In this document: one piece after another, positions 55,163-62,900 of the stretch
Numbering within the stretch: the stretch's first letter is position 1
Layout: every line of letters begins with the position of its first letter
Origin: Rhodococcus triatomae
GTDB lineage: Bacteria > Actinomycetota > Actinomycetes > Mycobacteriales > Mycobacteriaceae
DNA length: 64,000 bases
Assembly (NCBI RefSeq): GCF_014217785.1
Contig: NZ_CP048814.1
Span: forward strand, 4,464,001-4,528,000
Direction of reading: 5' to 3'
Made by a program: the position numbers and the translations under genes
Notes under the pieces: model-generated
Seen by the model: the letters and a program-made list of their open reading frames with translations, nothing else
What the model was told of the DNA's origin: nothing
Databases searched by the model: none

Positions 55163-56256
55163 GCGGGTGCCTTCCTCGTGAGCTTGCCGACGGCCGGGGT
55201 CAGCGGTACGTCGAGCGCGTCGTACAGGCCGGGTTCGGCCGCGCTCAACCAGGGGAGCGCATTGACCAGCCGCCCCGCTGCCGTGGCGTTTCCGCCGGCC
55301 GCGCGGTTTCCGCCCTCGTCGGTGGCCTCGACGGAGATCTCGATCCGGGGGCGGCCCTCGATGATCACCTTGTGCGCCCCGTCCCCGCCGTCCGGGGCGA
55401 CGGGCCAGTCCGGCGCGCAGGACGGATGGATGCGGGTGACGTGTTCGACGACGATCACCCGTTCGTCGTCGACGATGCCCTGGATCTCGAATCGCAGGGC
55501 ACCCTGTGATCCCGCGACGAACGTCCCCATCCGCGAGGTCTCGACGTCGGATTCGAGGTGGCGGCGTTCGACCGTCTCGCGGACGTCGTCCAGTTCGACG
55601 CCGAGAGCCCTCGCCATGAGCCGGACCTGACCGCCCCACACCATCGTCGGCACGCCGGGAGCCGCCATCGGAGGTGTGTCCGCCATCGGCTGCCCCATGC
55701 CCACGAGGAAGCGGACCGCGTCGGGTTGGTCGTAGGTGGTGTAGTCGAAGATCTCCTGGCAGCGCACCTGATCCACCGTCGAGGCGAGACCGGTCGCCAG
55801 TGCGGGCAGGATGTCGTTTCCCCACCCGGGATCGATTCCGGACACGAACAGCGCCCCGCCGCCCTCGGTGATTGCGGCCCGCACCGGATCCAGAACCTCC
55901 GGCGGAGCAGACGGTGGGTCGTAGAGCGCGAACAGCGACGGGGTGACGACGCGGGTGCCCGCTCGTAGCGCCCGCAGGACGTCGGCGAGTGCGTCGTCCG
56001 GCCGCAGATCTCCCGAGACCATGTAGACGACGGCGTCGGCGTCGGCGAGCGCGGTTTCGATGTCGTCGGTTGCCGGGACGCCCAGGGAGTGGCCGAGTTC
56101 CGCGAGTTCGCCGGCGTCCCTGCCCACCTTCGCGGGGTCGTGCACCAGAACGGCGGCCAGATCCAGGCCGGGGTGTGCGTCGACCGCGCGGATCGCCGCC
56201 CTGCCCATGTTTCCGGTTCCCCAGACGACGGTCCTTGTCGGTGACTGAGTGCCCAT
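55159..56256 (-). CDS. NAD(P)-dependent amine-dehydrogenase-like / dihydrodipicolinate reductase-like protein
   Basis: This 365-residue protein has an N-terminal Rossmann fold (TVVWGTGNMGRAAIRAV; DADAVVYMVSGDLRPDD) and a C-terminal domain shared with the DapB-like family that annotation pipelines call NAD(P)H-dependent amine dehydrogenase. Middle landmarks are SGIDPGWGNDILPALATGLAS and TYDQPDAVRFLVGMGQP. In mycobacteria such proteins often occur among lipid and steroid genes. The ATG at 56256 lies 8 nt after TATAAC, so its mRNA may be nearly leaderless. A palindrome overlaps that hexamer. Confidence 0.78.
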   Translation of the reverse strand: MGTQSPTRTVVWGTGNMGRAAIRAVDAHPGLDLAAVLVHDPAKVGRDAGELAELGHSLGVPATDDIETALADADAVVYMVSGDLRPDDALADVLRALRAGTRVVTPSLFALYDPPSAPPEVLDPVRAAITEGGGALFVSGIDPGWGNDILPALATGLASTVDQVRCQEIFDYTTYDQPDAVRFLVGMGQPMADTPPMAAPGVPTMVWGGQVRLMARALGVELDDVRETVERRHLESDVETSRMGTFVAGSQGALRFEIQGIVDDERVIVVEHVTRIHPSCAPDWPVAPDGGDGAHKVIIEGRPRIEISVEATDEGGNRAAGGNATAAGRLVNALPWLSAAEPGLYDALDVPLTPAVGKLTRKAPA

Positions 56257-56268
56257 ACACTCACGTTA

Positions 56269-56282
56269 TAGAACAGGTTCTA
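56269..56282 (-). promoter_or_regulatory. KstR-like operator upstream of the amine-dehydrogenase-like gene
   Basis: TAGAACAGGTTCTA is a perfect inverted repeat (8 bp per arm when flanks are counted, 56268-56283 with AG centre). It fits the TAGAACnnGTTCTA form of KstR sites that control cholesterol catabolism in Mycobacterium and Rhodococcus. It overlaps the predicted -10 of the gene, the right place for repression. Other TetR proteins use similar sites. Confidence 0.65.
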
Positions 56283-56352
56283 TTTTGCACAGGTTTCGGC
56301 CGGACACGGTAGGAACGGCGCCCGGGATCCGGGGGATGAAGGGGGCGAACGG

Positions 56353-56940
56353 TCACGCGTCGAGGTCGACGACCAGGGGAGTGCCGGTGTCGAACCAGTA
56401 TTCGTGCAGCGCGACGACCTTGGCGCGGTCGGGGCGTCCACGGAGGTGTATCCGGCATTCGGCGTAGTCGAACCGATGCACGGTCTCGCACAGTGCCGTG
56501 CGTGCCGACGCGAGTTCGCCCGGATCGCTGATCTCCCGAGCTGTCCCCGACACGGACCCGCCGGGAAGACGCACCCGCACGCGCGGGTTCGAGCGAATGT
56601 TCCACACCCACCCGGCCACGAATCCGGGATGTGTGTTCGTGGAGTCGGGAAGACGGAGCGAGACGAGGTAGGCGCGATTGCCCTGCCGGACGATCCGCAT
56701 GCACTTGCGGCGTCGCCGTCCGGTCCTGCGTCCGGTGGTCGTGAGAATTCCGAATCCCTGCGGGGGATGCACGGCGAAGCCGGGGAGCATCAGGGCGCTG
56801 AGGATCCGGCCGTGGCGCGGTGTGCGGAGCAGCCGTCGGTGCTTGGGCGCCTCCCGTGCGGCGGCCTCGCGCCACCGGAGGGTCACCTCGGAATCTCCGG
56901 TGTCGCGCGCCTCGTCGGGATACTCGACCATGCCGACCAT
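56353..56940 (-). CDS. Deazaflavin (F420)-dependent nitroreductase-family protein
   Basis: This 195-residue protein resembles the Ddn/FDOR branch. It has GFGILTTTGRRTGRRRRKCMRI (the TTGRxTG-R segment of the family) near residue 60 and HPGFVAGWVWNIRSNPRVRVR near 105. An F420H2-dependent reductase role is likely, but substrate and even cofactor are inferred from the family. ATG 56940 is used; ATG 56931 is equally possible and neither has a strong ribosome site. It is divergent from the DUF2628-like gene. Confidence 0.75.
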   Translation of the reverse strand: MVGMVEYPDEARDTGDSEVTLRWREAAAREAPKHRRLLRTPRHGRILSALMLPGFAVHPPQGFGILTTTGRRTGRRRRKCMRIVRQGNRAYLVSLRLPDSTNTHPGFVAGWVWNIRSNPRVRVRLPGGSVSGTAREISDPGELASARTALCETVHRFDYAECRIHLRGRPDRAKVVALHEYWFDTGTPLVVDLDA

Positions 56941-57083
56941 CGTCTCGCCCGCGAGTGCCGGTGCCAACCCCGTGCGCCGGATCGGCCAGGGTGCGATAAT
57001 CTGACACGCCGCACGGCAAATTGTCGGCAATCGCACGATCGGACGAACCGGTCGCCGGTTGCGTGAAGCGGGGGGAGCGGGCG

Positions 57084-57539
57084 ATGCCCAGGATGCAGCG
57101 GTACTCGGACGACGGCGACTCGGTCGGCGCGGTGCATGACGTGTCTGTCGGGACCGGCGAACGGTACGAGGGGTTCCGACCGGTGTGGAAGTGGCGGTTC
57201 CAGTTCTTCGACGAATTCGGGGTGCCCGGCCTCGGGCGTCCCGACCCGCGGTTCCAGGCCGCACTGAAGAAGCTGGGGTTCTGGGCACGCAGCCGGATGG
57301 TGTTCAACATCTGGTGCGTCGTATTCGGGGTGTTCTACCTGATGTTCCTGCGCCTGTGGCGCCAGGCGGTCCTCTATCTCGCGGCGGTCTCCGCGCTGGC
57401 GCTCGTCGAGGTATTCGTGGGCCTGCCCAGCTCCGCTGCGACGGGAGCGGGCACCGGTATCGCGGTTCTGTTTGCGTCGCGGGTGAACGTCCACTACTAC
57501 CGGCTCGTCACGACGGGTAAGGAAACCTGGTCGCTGTAG
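57084..57539 (+). CDS. DUF2628-like membrane protein
   Basis: This 151-residue protein has a polar N-terminal half with WKWRFQFFDEFGVPG, then KLGFWARSRMVFNIWCVVFG and two or three hydrophobic helices (about 73-90, 95-115, 118-130). It ends in a short polar tail. The aromatic-rich membrane entry resembles DUF2628, a family of unknown role. GGGGGGAG lies 7 nt before the ATG at 57084, which decides the start over upstream options. Confidence 0.65.
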   Translation: MPRMQRYSDDGDSVGAVHDVSVGTGERYEGFRPVWKWRFQFFDEFGVPGLGRPDPRFQAALKKLGFWARSRMVFNIWCVVFGVFYLMFLRLWRQAVLYLAAVSALALVEVFVGLPSSAATGAGTGIAVLFASRVNVHYYRLVTTGKETWSL

Positions 57540-57592
57540 GGCCTACCGGAATCAGCTCGCCCACACGGGGCCGGGCGTGCCACCATGCACGC

Positions 57593-58402
57593 GTGAGCGA
57601 CACCTCCGACCGGGATGGACCGGGCATCAGCGCCGAGGCGAAAAGTATTGCGCGGCAGGTTCTCGAGCTCGTCAGGGGCCTGCTCGGTTCGGACGACGTC
57701 GCGGGCACATACCTCTACGGGTCTGCGGTGCACGGCGGACTTGGTCCGCACAGCGACGTGGACGTCTTCGTCGTCTCGCGCCGACCGACGACTCGACGCG
57801 AGCGGCACAGCCTCGTCCACGGACTGATGACCCTGTCCGGCAGCGGCACCGGCGACGCGCCGGGGCGGCCCGTCGAGTTGACCGTCGCCGTGCTGGACGA
57901 GATCCGCCCGTGGCGATACCCGCCGAGACGCGACTTCCAGTACGGGGAATGGCTGCGCGACGAGTTCGAGCGCGGCCACACGCCGGATCCAGCCCTCGAC
58001 CCCGATCTGGCGGTGCTGACGACGATGGTGCTGCACGCCGATACGGCGCTGTCCGGGCTTCCGCCGGGGGAGTTGCTGGCACCGGTTCCCCGAAGCGATC
58101 TGGGCCGCGCATCCGCCGCGACACTCCCCGCACTGCTGGCGGAACTGCACACAGACACCCGCAACGTCGTGCTGACGCTGGCGCGGATCTGGACGACACT
58201 GGCGACGGGCGAGATCAGGTCAAAGGACGCTGCCGCGACGTGGGCGCTCGACCGGCTTCCCGAGCAGCACCGACCGGTACCGAGACGGGCCCGGGCAATC
58301 TACCTCGGCGAGGAGGAGGAACGTTGGGCCGACCTGGCAGAAGCTCTCGCGCCGTATGCCGAACACGTCACCCGGGCGATCGAGCGCCTGGCGACGCAGT
58401 AA
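57593..58402 (+). CDS. AadA-type aminoglycoside nucleotidyltransferase homologue
   Basis: This 269-residue protein has the nucleotidyltransferase signature GSAVHGGLGPHSDVDVFVV (Gly-Ser and two Asp metal ligands, about residues 43-61) and the AadA helical domain with DTRNVVLTLARIWTTLATG and SKDAAATWALDRLP. AadA enzymes adenylylate streptomycin and spectinomycin. There is no integron attC site or transposase nearby, so it looks like an intrinsic chromosomal gene. The GTG at 57593 has no strong ribosome site. The real substrate is not shown by sequence. Confidence 0.85.
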   Translation: MSDTSDRDGPGISAEAKSIARQVLELVRGLLGSDDVAGTYLYGSAVHGGLGPHSDVDVFVVSRRPTTRRERHSLVHGLMTLSGSGTGDAPGRPVELTVAVLDEIRPWRYPPRRDFQYGEWLRDEFERGHTPDPALDPDLAVLTTMVLHADTALSGLPPGELLAPVPRSDLGRASAATLPALLAELHTDTRNVVLTLARIWTTLATGEIRSKDAAATWALDRLPEQHRPVPRRARAIYLGEEEERWADLAEALAPYAEHVTRAIERLATQ

Positions 58403-58437
58403 CCTGCGCGAAGACGTCCGGCCGGGGAGGGGTATCG

Positions 58438-59148
58438 ATGAGATGTGTGGTGGGCTGCTTCTGGGGGCCGCGTCCCGAATCCCTCGAGGCGTTGGCGGAT
58501 CGATGGGCACGCACGCTGGAATCCCTCGAGGCGCAGCTGGCCCCCATGAGGCACAGCGGGGGTGAATTCGAGTGGCGGCGAGTGCACTCCGACGGGCCTC
58601 CCACACCCGTGGAACCGGGGGAAGGGATCCTCGCCGAGCTGCGTGCGAGCCGGGCGGAGCAGGATTGGTCGGACATCATCGGAACGGGATTGCGGTTGGT
58701 GTCCGTGGACCCGGCCGGCCGGAGCGTGGAGGTCAGCGGAATCGGAGGTGGGCGTCCGGAGTACCTTCTCCAGTCGCTGGTCGTCACCGTTCACGGACCG
58801 AACGAGCCTCCGGTGTCCGAGCAGGCGTTGCTCGCGACGCTCGTGGACATCTGGGAGCCGGACTTCGCTGACGTCACCGACGACGACGTCCTCGACGCGC
58901 TCGAGGACGAGGCCGGTCACATCGTCGGCGATCCGGTGATCGGACGCCTCGGCTATCTCTCGGCACGTCGCGCTGCCGTGGTCCCCGCGGGGCTCGGTAT
59001 CGCTCGAACGGGGCATCCGCGAGGAGGAACCGTCCTCCACCTCGCGGATCCTGGCGAGGCGCCCTCGGCCGTCGCCGCCTACCGTCGATTGAGAGAGGCG
59101 GGAGCACTCGCCCCACTACCGCGACCGATGGACCGGGCGGTGTGGTGA
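58438..59148 (+). CDS. Possible Imm52-like immunity protein
   Basis: This 236-residue soluble protein starts MRCVVGCFWGPRPESLEALA, a pattern I associate with the Imm52 family of polymorphic-toxin immunity proteins (aromatic-WGPRxES). A helix with WARTLESLEAQL follows and then a beta-rich C-terminal half. No toxin gene or secretion gene is adjacent, so if the assignment is right this is an orphan immunity gene. GGGGAGGGG precedes the ATG. It lies 35 bp after the AadA-like gene and may be co-transcribed. Confidence 0.5.
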   Translation: MRCVVGCFWGPRPESLEALADRWARTLESLEAQLAPMRHSGGEFEWRRVHSDGPPTPVEPGEGILAELRASRAEQDWSDIIGTGLRLVSVDPAGRSVEVSGIGGGRPEYLLQSLVVTVHGPNEPPVSEQALLATLVDIWEPDFADVTDDDVLDALEDEAGHIVGDPVIGRLGYLSARRAAVVPAGLGIARTGHPRGGTVLHLADPGEAPSAVAAYRRLREAGALAPLPRPMDRAVW

Positions 59149-59196
59149 ACGGCGGCGCGTCGCCCTTTCACATCCGGGACAGTGCGGGAACCCGGT

Positions 59197-59631
59197 CTAC
59201 GGTAGAGGCTGCCCGAGTGCTTTGCGCAGCAGTGCGGTCAGCTGATCTCTCTCGTCGGGGGACAGGTGTCCGACTGCTGTCCGCGCGAAGGTGAACGCTT
59301 CCTCGAAGCGTCGGTTGAGCTCCTCTCCCTGCCGGGTTCGTGCGACCAGCCGGGACCGACGGTCGTCGGGATTCGGCTCCCTCATCACGAGTCCGAGAGC
59401 TTCGAGGCGGGCGACGATCTGGGTGATGTTCGAGGCGTCGCAGCCGAGTTCGTCGGCCAACGCACCCATGCCGCGGCGCTCACCGAGGCGCCCGAGGACG
59501 CACGCCTGTGCCGCGCTGAGCGACAGCTGGGCCGCAGCGGTCTCGAAGGCGCGGTCGTACTCGTCGACCAGATCGAACAGGGCGGCCTCGGCCTCGGACG
59601 AGGTGGCTGTGGGTCCGCTCGGCAGTGCCAT
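59197..59631 (-). CDS. MarR-family transcriptional regulator
   Basis: This 144-residue winged-helix protein has ACVLGRLGERRGMGALADELG, DASNITQIVARLEALGLVMR and the wing EPNPDDRRSRLVARTRQG, all typical of MarR. The divergent gene is a quinone-oxidoreductase-like enzyme, and two TTGATCCA-type palindromes lie between them, the common arrangement for a stress-sensing repressor of itself and its neighbour. The inducer is unknown. Confidence 0.92.
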   Translation of the reverse strand: MALPSGPTATSSEAEAALFDLVDEYDRAFETAAAQLSLSAAQACVLGRLGERRGMGALADELGCDASNITQIVARLEALGLVMREPNPDDRRSRLVARTRQGEELNRRFEEAFTFARTAVGHLSPDERDQLTALLRKALGQPLP

Positions 59632-59644
59632 GACGCCATCTTAC

Positions 59645-59657
59645 TTGATCCACTCAA
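59645..59657. promoter_or_regulatory. Candidate MarR operator, proximal copy
   Basis: ttgatccactcaa is a near-copy of the distal site's centre (ttgatccaatcaa), with one base different and TTGA/TCAA outer arms. It lies 14 bp before the MarR start. Confidence 0.6.
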
Positions 59658-59675
59658 CCAATCGTGTTTCACTGA

Positions 59676-59694
59676 TGCTTGATCCAATCAAGCA
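59676..59694. promoter_or_regulatory. Candidate MarR operator, distal copy
   Basis: tgcttgat-cca-atcaagca is a perfect 8-bp inverted repeat 15 bp before the oxidoreductase ATG. Its centre is 34 bp from that of the proximal copy, close to three helical turns, so two dimers could bind the same DNA face. Confidence 0.7.
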
Positions 59695-59708
59695 AATGAG
59701 GAGCGCAG

Positions 59709-60725
59709 ATGCACACGACACCGGAGCGCGCACCAGGCGGTGCGATCACACGGTCGCAGATGAATGCGGTCGTCCTCGACCGGTTCGGGGGAGTCGAGGA
59801 ACTCTCGCAGCGGTCGATACCGGTCCCGGAGGTCGGCGAGGACGACGTCCTCATCCGGGTGGAAGTGGCCGGGGTCGGCTCCTGGGACGCGGAGGAACGC
59901 AACGGGGAGTACGAAGGCGCCTTCGGTATCGCGTCTACCTTTCCGTACGTGCTCGGGTGGGATGCGGCCGGCACGGTGGCCGCCGTGGGGCGCAACGTCA
60001 CCCGATTCGAGATCGGGGACCGCGTGTACGCCGCGACGACGCCGGTCCCGCGAGGTGGCTTCTATGCCGAGTACGGTGTGGTCGAGGCGGAGTATGTTGC
60101 GCACCTGCCCGATCGGCTGCCGATCGAGCAGGCAGGGGCGATGGCCTGGGATGCGCTGACCGCGCAGAGCGGTCTCGATCTGCTGGACCTGCGACCGGGG
60201 CAGACGCTCATGGTGTTCGGTGCCAGCGGGGGTATCGGGCACATGGCCGTGCAGCTGGCGCGGCACAGGGGAGTGCGAGTTCTCGCCGTGGCGTCCGGCG
60301 ACGACGGTGTCGCGCTGGCCGAACGTCTCGGCGCCGATGCCGTCGTCGACGGACGCAGAGACGACGTGCCGGCCGCAACGTCGGAGTTCGCCCCGAACGG
60401 ACTCGATGCAGCTCTGGTCACGGTGGGCGGGGACGTCACGGAACGCGCGCTCGGCGCGGTCAAGGCCTCGGGCGGGATCGCGTGGCCCAACGGCGTGTAC
60501 CCCGCCCTGGCGACGTCGCCGGCTGCAGCGGTCTCGTACTACGACGGGGACCGAAGTCGTGCTGCCACCGACCGTCTCAACGCTGTCATCGAGGCGGGCG
60601 CCTTTCGGCCGCACATCGCGCAGACTTTCCCTTTGGGTCAGGCCCAGGACGCTCACCTGGCGCTTCGCGATCACTATGTGGGAAAGCTGACGCTCCGGAT
60701 TGCGTCGGACGAGGGGAGTTCCTGA
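59709..60725 (+). CDS. NADP-dependent zinc-less alcohol dehydrogenase / quinone oxidoreductase
   Basis: This 338-residue MDR-family enzyme has a GroES-like N-terminal domain (FPYVLGWDAAGTVAAVG, GDRVYAA) and a Rossmann fold (VFGASGGIGHMAVQLARHRG, near residue 174). The cysteines and histidines of zinc-binding alcohol dehydrogenases are missing, which fits the quinone oxidoreductase branch. GAGGAG precedes the ATG. It is divergent from, and probably repressed by, the MarR gene, suggesting a role against reactive quinones or electrophiles. Confidence 0.9.
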   Translation: MHTTPERAPGGAITRSQMNAVVLDRFGGVEELSQRSIPVPEVGEDDVLIRVEVAGVGSWDAEERNGEYEGAFGIASTFPYVLGWDAAGTVAAVGRNVTRFEIGDRVYAATTPVPRGGFYAEYGVVEAEYVAHLPDRLPIEQAGAMAWDALTAQSGLDLLDLRPGQTLMVFGASGGIGHMAVQLARHRGVRVLAVASGDDGVALAERLGADAVVDGRRDDVPAATSEFAPNGLDAALVTVGGDVTERALGAVKASGGIAWPNGVYPALATSPAAAVSYYDGDRSRAATDRLNAVIEAGAFRPHIAQTFPLGQAQDAHLALRDHYVGKLTLRIASDEGSS

Positions 60726-60784
60726 CCCGCGACGTCGACCACACATCATCGAGAGCCAGCGCACGAGCGCAGGGAAGGACCGAT

Positions 60785-60961
60785 ATGGCCACGACCACGG
60801 GTGATGCGAAAGCGAGTGTCTCCCTGGGCGGTTCCGGGGCATCACCGTCGCATGATCGAGCCGGGGGTACGGGCGGGACAACTGGCCGCGCATCATCGGG
60901 GGCATCCGTGATCCGCGGTGAGAGGTGCACGAACTCGGTGATACGGGGGCGTTACATGTAA
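60785..60961 (+). CDS. Doubtful small frame, 58 codons
   Basis: ATG 60785 has GGAAGGA 6 nt upstream and opens a 58-codon frame (MATTTGDAKASVSLGGSG and onward) that is Gly/Ser/Thr-rich with no fold signal. Its stop lies inside the palindrome at 60951. It could be the remnant of a longer gene or pure chance. Confidence 0.25.
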   Translation: MATTTGDAKASVSLGGSGASPSHDRAGGTGGTTGRASSGASVIRGERCTNSVIRGRYM

Positions 60962-60962
60962 C
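60951..60962. promoter_or_regulatory. Candidate autoregulatory operator of the MazEF-type pair
   Basis: GTTACATGTAAC is a perfect 12-bp palindrome ending 8 bp before the antitoxin GTG. Toxin-antitoxin operons are usually repressed by the antitoxin bound at such a site. Confidence 0.6.
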
Positions 60963-60970
60963 ATCGGGGG

Positions 60971-61180
60971 GTGGCAGTGAGGGACAGGGTCGGAGACTAT
61001 CGGCGACGGATGCGCGAGCGCGGTCTGCGCCCGCTGCAGGTCTGGGTTCCGGATGTGCGGACGGCGACGTTCGCGGCAGAAGCGCATAGGCAGTCCGCCC
61101 TTGTTGCGGCGACGGACAGCCACGGTGACGAGCAGGACTTCGTGGACTCGATTGCGACGTCCTGGGACGACGAGGAGTGA
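60971..61180 (+). CDS. MazE-like antitoxin (DUF3018 type)
   Basis: This 69-residue acidic-tailed protein contains [20 protein letters not shown] near residues 15-34 and ends with [17 protein letters not shown]. This is the DUF3018 pattern annotated as MazE-family antitoxin. The first half should bind DNA and the acidic tail should wrap the toxin. The stop overlaps the toxin start (GTGA), as in most MazEF operons. The GTG at 60971 is used; a GTG six bases later is possible. Confidence 0.85.
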   Translation: MAVRDRVGDYRRRMRERGLRPLQVWVPDVRTATFAAEAHRQSALVAATDSHGDEQDFVDSIATSWDDEE

Positions 61181-61506
61181 TCCGCGGCGAGGTCTGGACG
61201 GTCACCGGTGATGTGTACGCATCGAAGCCACGTCCAGCGGTCATCATCCAAGATGATCTCTTCGATGCGACCCTGTCTGTTGTAGTTGCGCCTATGACCA
61301 GCAATCTCATCGAAGCTCCCTTGATGCGGATACGAATTCCGGCAGGTGGCGAGCTGTCCGGACTGGATCGCGACAGTGACGTGATGGTCGACAAGATGAC
61401 AGCGGTACGGCGGTCGAATGTCCTGACACGTGTGGGGCGCCTGACCTCCGAGCAACTCGTCGAGGTCGAACGGTCGTTGATGGCGTTCCTCGGCCTCGCA
61501 CGATGA
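61177..61506 (+). CDS. mazF: MazF/PemK-family ribonuclease toxin
   Basis: This 109-residue toxin begins [19 protein letters not shown], with the family pattern GxVWxV followed by the K-x-RPAVI strand. It continues with [14 protein letters not shown] and later [20 protein letters not shown], the usual MazF core including the TAVRR region. MazF enzymes cut mRNA at short motifs. The reading frame is complete and coupled to the antitoxin, so the module looks functional. The cleavage motif cannot be told from sequence. Confidence 0.92.
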   Translation: MIRGEVWTVTGDVYASKPRPAVIIQDDLFDATLSVVVAPMTSNLIEAPLMRIRIPAGGELSGLDRDSDVMVDKMTAVRRSNVLTRVGRLTSEQLVEVERSLMAFLGLAR

Positions 61507-61857
61507 TCGACATGGTGCGACGGGGAGAACCCTCCCGAGGATTACTTGACATAATGTAGATTATCGGCAAACGGCGACCTGGTGATATGTCAGCTGATCG
61601 TGGTCCGCAGGTCTACCCGTGGACCCGGTTTCCCGGAGCCTCGTCCGACGCCGGCTCGTTCGCCGCCCCGTGTGTCGTGCCGCTCGTGCGGGATGTGTGG
61701 ATGTCGGCACGATTCGCCGCGCGGATATCCGGTGAATAATATGCAGCCGGTCGAATCGGCGGTCGGGGGTTCGGCGTCCCGTGCCGATATGTCGACATGG
61801 TCGGCCGAACCCCTTCCGGGTCCGCCCTCTGCCCCTCGTTCGAGCTTCCGGGCCTAC
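61507..61857. other. Intergenic region after the toxin gene
   Basis: This is 351 bases with no convincing gene. It contains a short A/T-rich inverted repeat (ataat-gtag-attat, 61550-61563) and a small palindrome (atgtcgacat near 61790). Open frames crossing it are Arg/Pro/Ser-rich and do not look like protein. Confidence 0.45.
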
Positions 61858-61894
61858 CCCAGGTCAATACGTCACTGTGACGTATTGACCTGGG
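61858..61894. repeat. Perfect 37-bp palindrome
   Basis: An 18-base left arm (cccaggtcaatacgtcac, 61858-61875), a single central t and an exactly complementary right arm (61877-61894) make a 37-bp perfect palindrome 125 bp before the alpha/beta hydrolase gene. The loop is too small for a stable terminator hairpin and no T-run follows, so an operator or a recombination/cruciform site is more likely. Confidence 0.9.
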
Positions 61895-62018
61895 CAAGTC
61901 CGAGCTGGTTCGGCATTGTCGAACGATCGATGGTGACAGGCGTCACCGGATGGACGAGGGTGGGATCACATGTTCCGCACCGTGCGGAACGTCTTCGACC
62001 AGAAGGGCGGACAGCGTC

Positions 62019-62867
62019 GTGTTCACCTACACCAGCGACGACGGGATCGTCATCCACGTCCACGAATGGCTCACCGACGGTCGAGCCCGCGGCATCGTCC
62101 AACTCGCCCACGGCATGGGTGAGCATGCTGCGCGTTACGCGCCGATCGCGGAGTCGCTCAACGCGGAGGGTTTCCACGTGTACGCCGCGGATCATCGCGG
62201 CCACGGCACGAGCATGCATGCCGAGCCCGGAGCCATCGGCAAGGACGGCTGGAACCACCTCGTGCAGGACATGGTGGCCCTCACCGGAATTCTCCGTGAG
62301 CGGCATCCCGGCCTGCCGGTGGTGTTGCTGGCGCACAGCCTCGGGTCCTTCGCCACTCAGCAGTATCTCCTCGACCATTCCGATCTGGTCGATGCGGTGG
62401 CGCTGTCCGGTACCACCGCCGTCGACCAGCTGATCGACAGTCTGGTCAACGACGGTCCCGACGTGCTCGCCCAGTTCAACGCCGAGTTCGAGCCTGCGCG
62501 AACGGGCTACGACTGGCTCAGTCGCGACGAGCACCAGGTCGACCTGTATCTGTCCGATCCGCTCTGTGGATTCAGCCTCGACGCATCCGGCATGGGCGAC
62601 CTCATCGCCGCCGGTACCCGGTTCGCCGACGTGTCCACCGTGCGCAAGAACCTCCCGGTGTACGTGTTCGTCGGCGACCGAGATCCGCTCAACGCCAAGC
62701 TCACCCGCAGCGACCTTCTCGTGGACCGGTATCGCGCGGCCGGGATCACCGACGTGACGTATCAGGTCTACCCGGGCGCCCGCCACGAGATCCTCAACGA
62801 GACGAACCGCGCGGAGGTACTCGAGGACCTGACGGGCTGGCTGGATCGGGTGATCACGGCGGGCTGA
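62019..62867 (+). CDS. Alpha/beta hydrolase, monoacylglycerol-lipase type
   Basis: This 282-residue serine hydrolase has HGMGEHAARYAPIAESL (the HGxGEHxxRY oxyanion region, about 29-45), the nucleophile serine in LLAHSLGSF (G of the usual GxSxG replaced by A), the acid in VGDRDPLN and the final histidine in GARHEILNE. This set is typical of monoacylglycerol lipase-like enzymes. No signal peptide is present. GTG 62019 is chosen because AGAAGGGCGG lies upstream. The 37-bp palindrome may control it. Confidence 0.9.
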   Translation: MFTYTSDDGIVIHVHEWLTDGRARGIVQLAHGMGEHAARYAPIAESLNAEGFHVYAADHRGHGTSMHAEPGAIGKDGWNHLVQDMVALTGILRERHPGLPVVLLAHSLGSFATQQYLLDHSDLVDAVALSGTTAVDQLIDSLVNDGPDVLAQFNAEFEPARTGYDWLSRDEHQVDLYLSDPLCGFSLDASGMGDLIAAGTRFADVSTVRKNLPVYVFVGDRDPLNAKLTRSDLLVDRYRAAGITDVTYQVYPGARHEILNETNRAEVLEDLTGWLDRVITAG

Positions 62868-62900
62868 TCCCGCCCCTCCCACCACTTCCCCGCCGCTCCC

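Noticed and set aside
61582-62433. A 283-codon frame covering the palindrome region
   Set aside because: Its sequence is Arg/Pro/Ser/Thr-rich and overlaps the alpha/beta hydrolase in another frame; no family signal.
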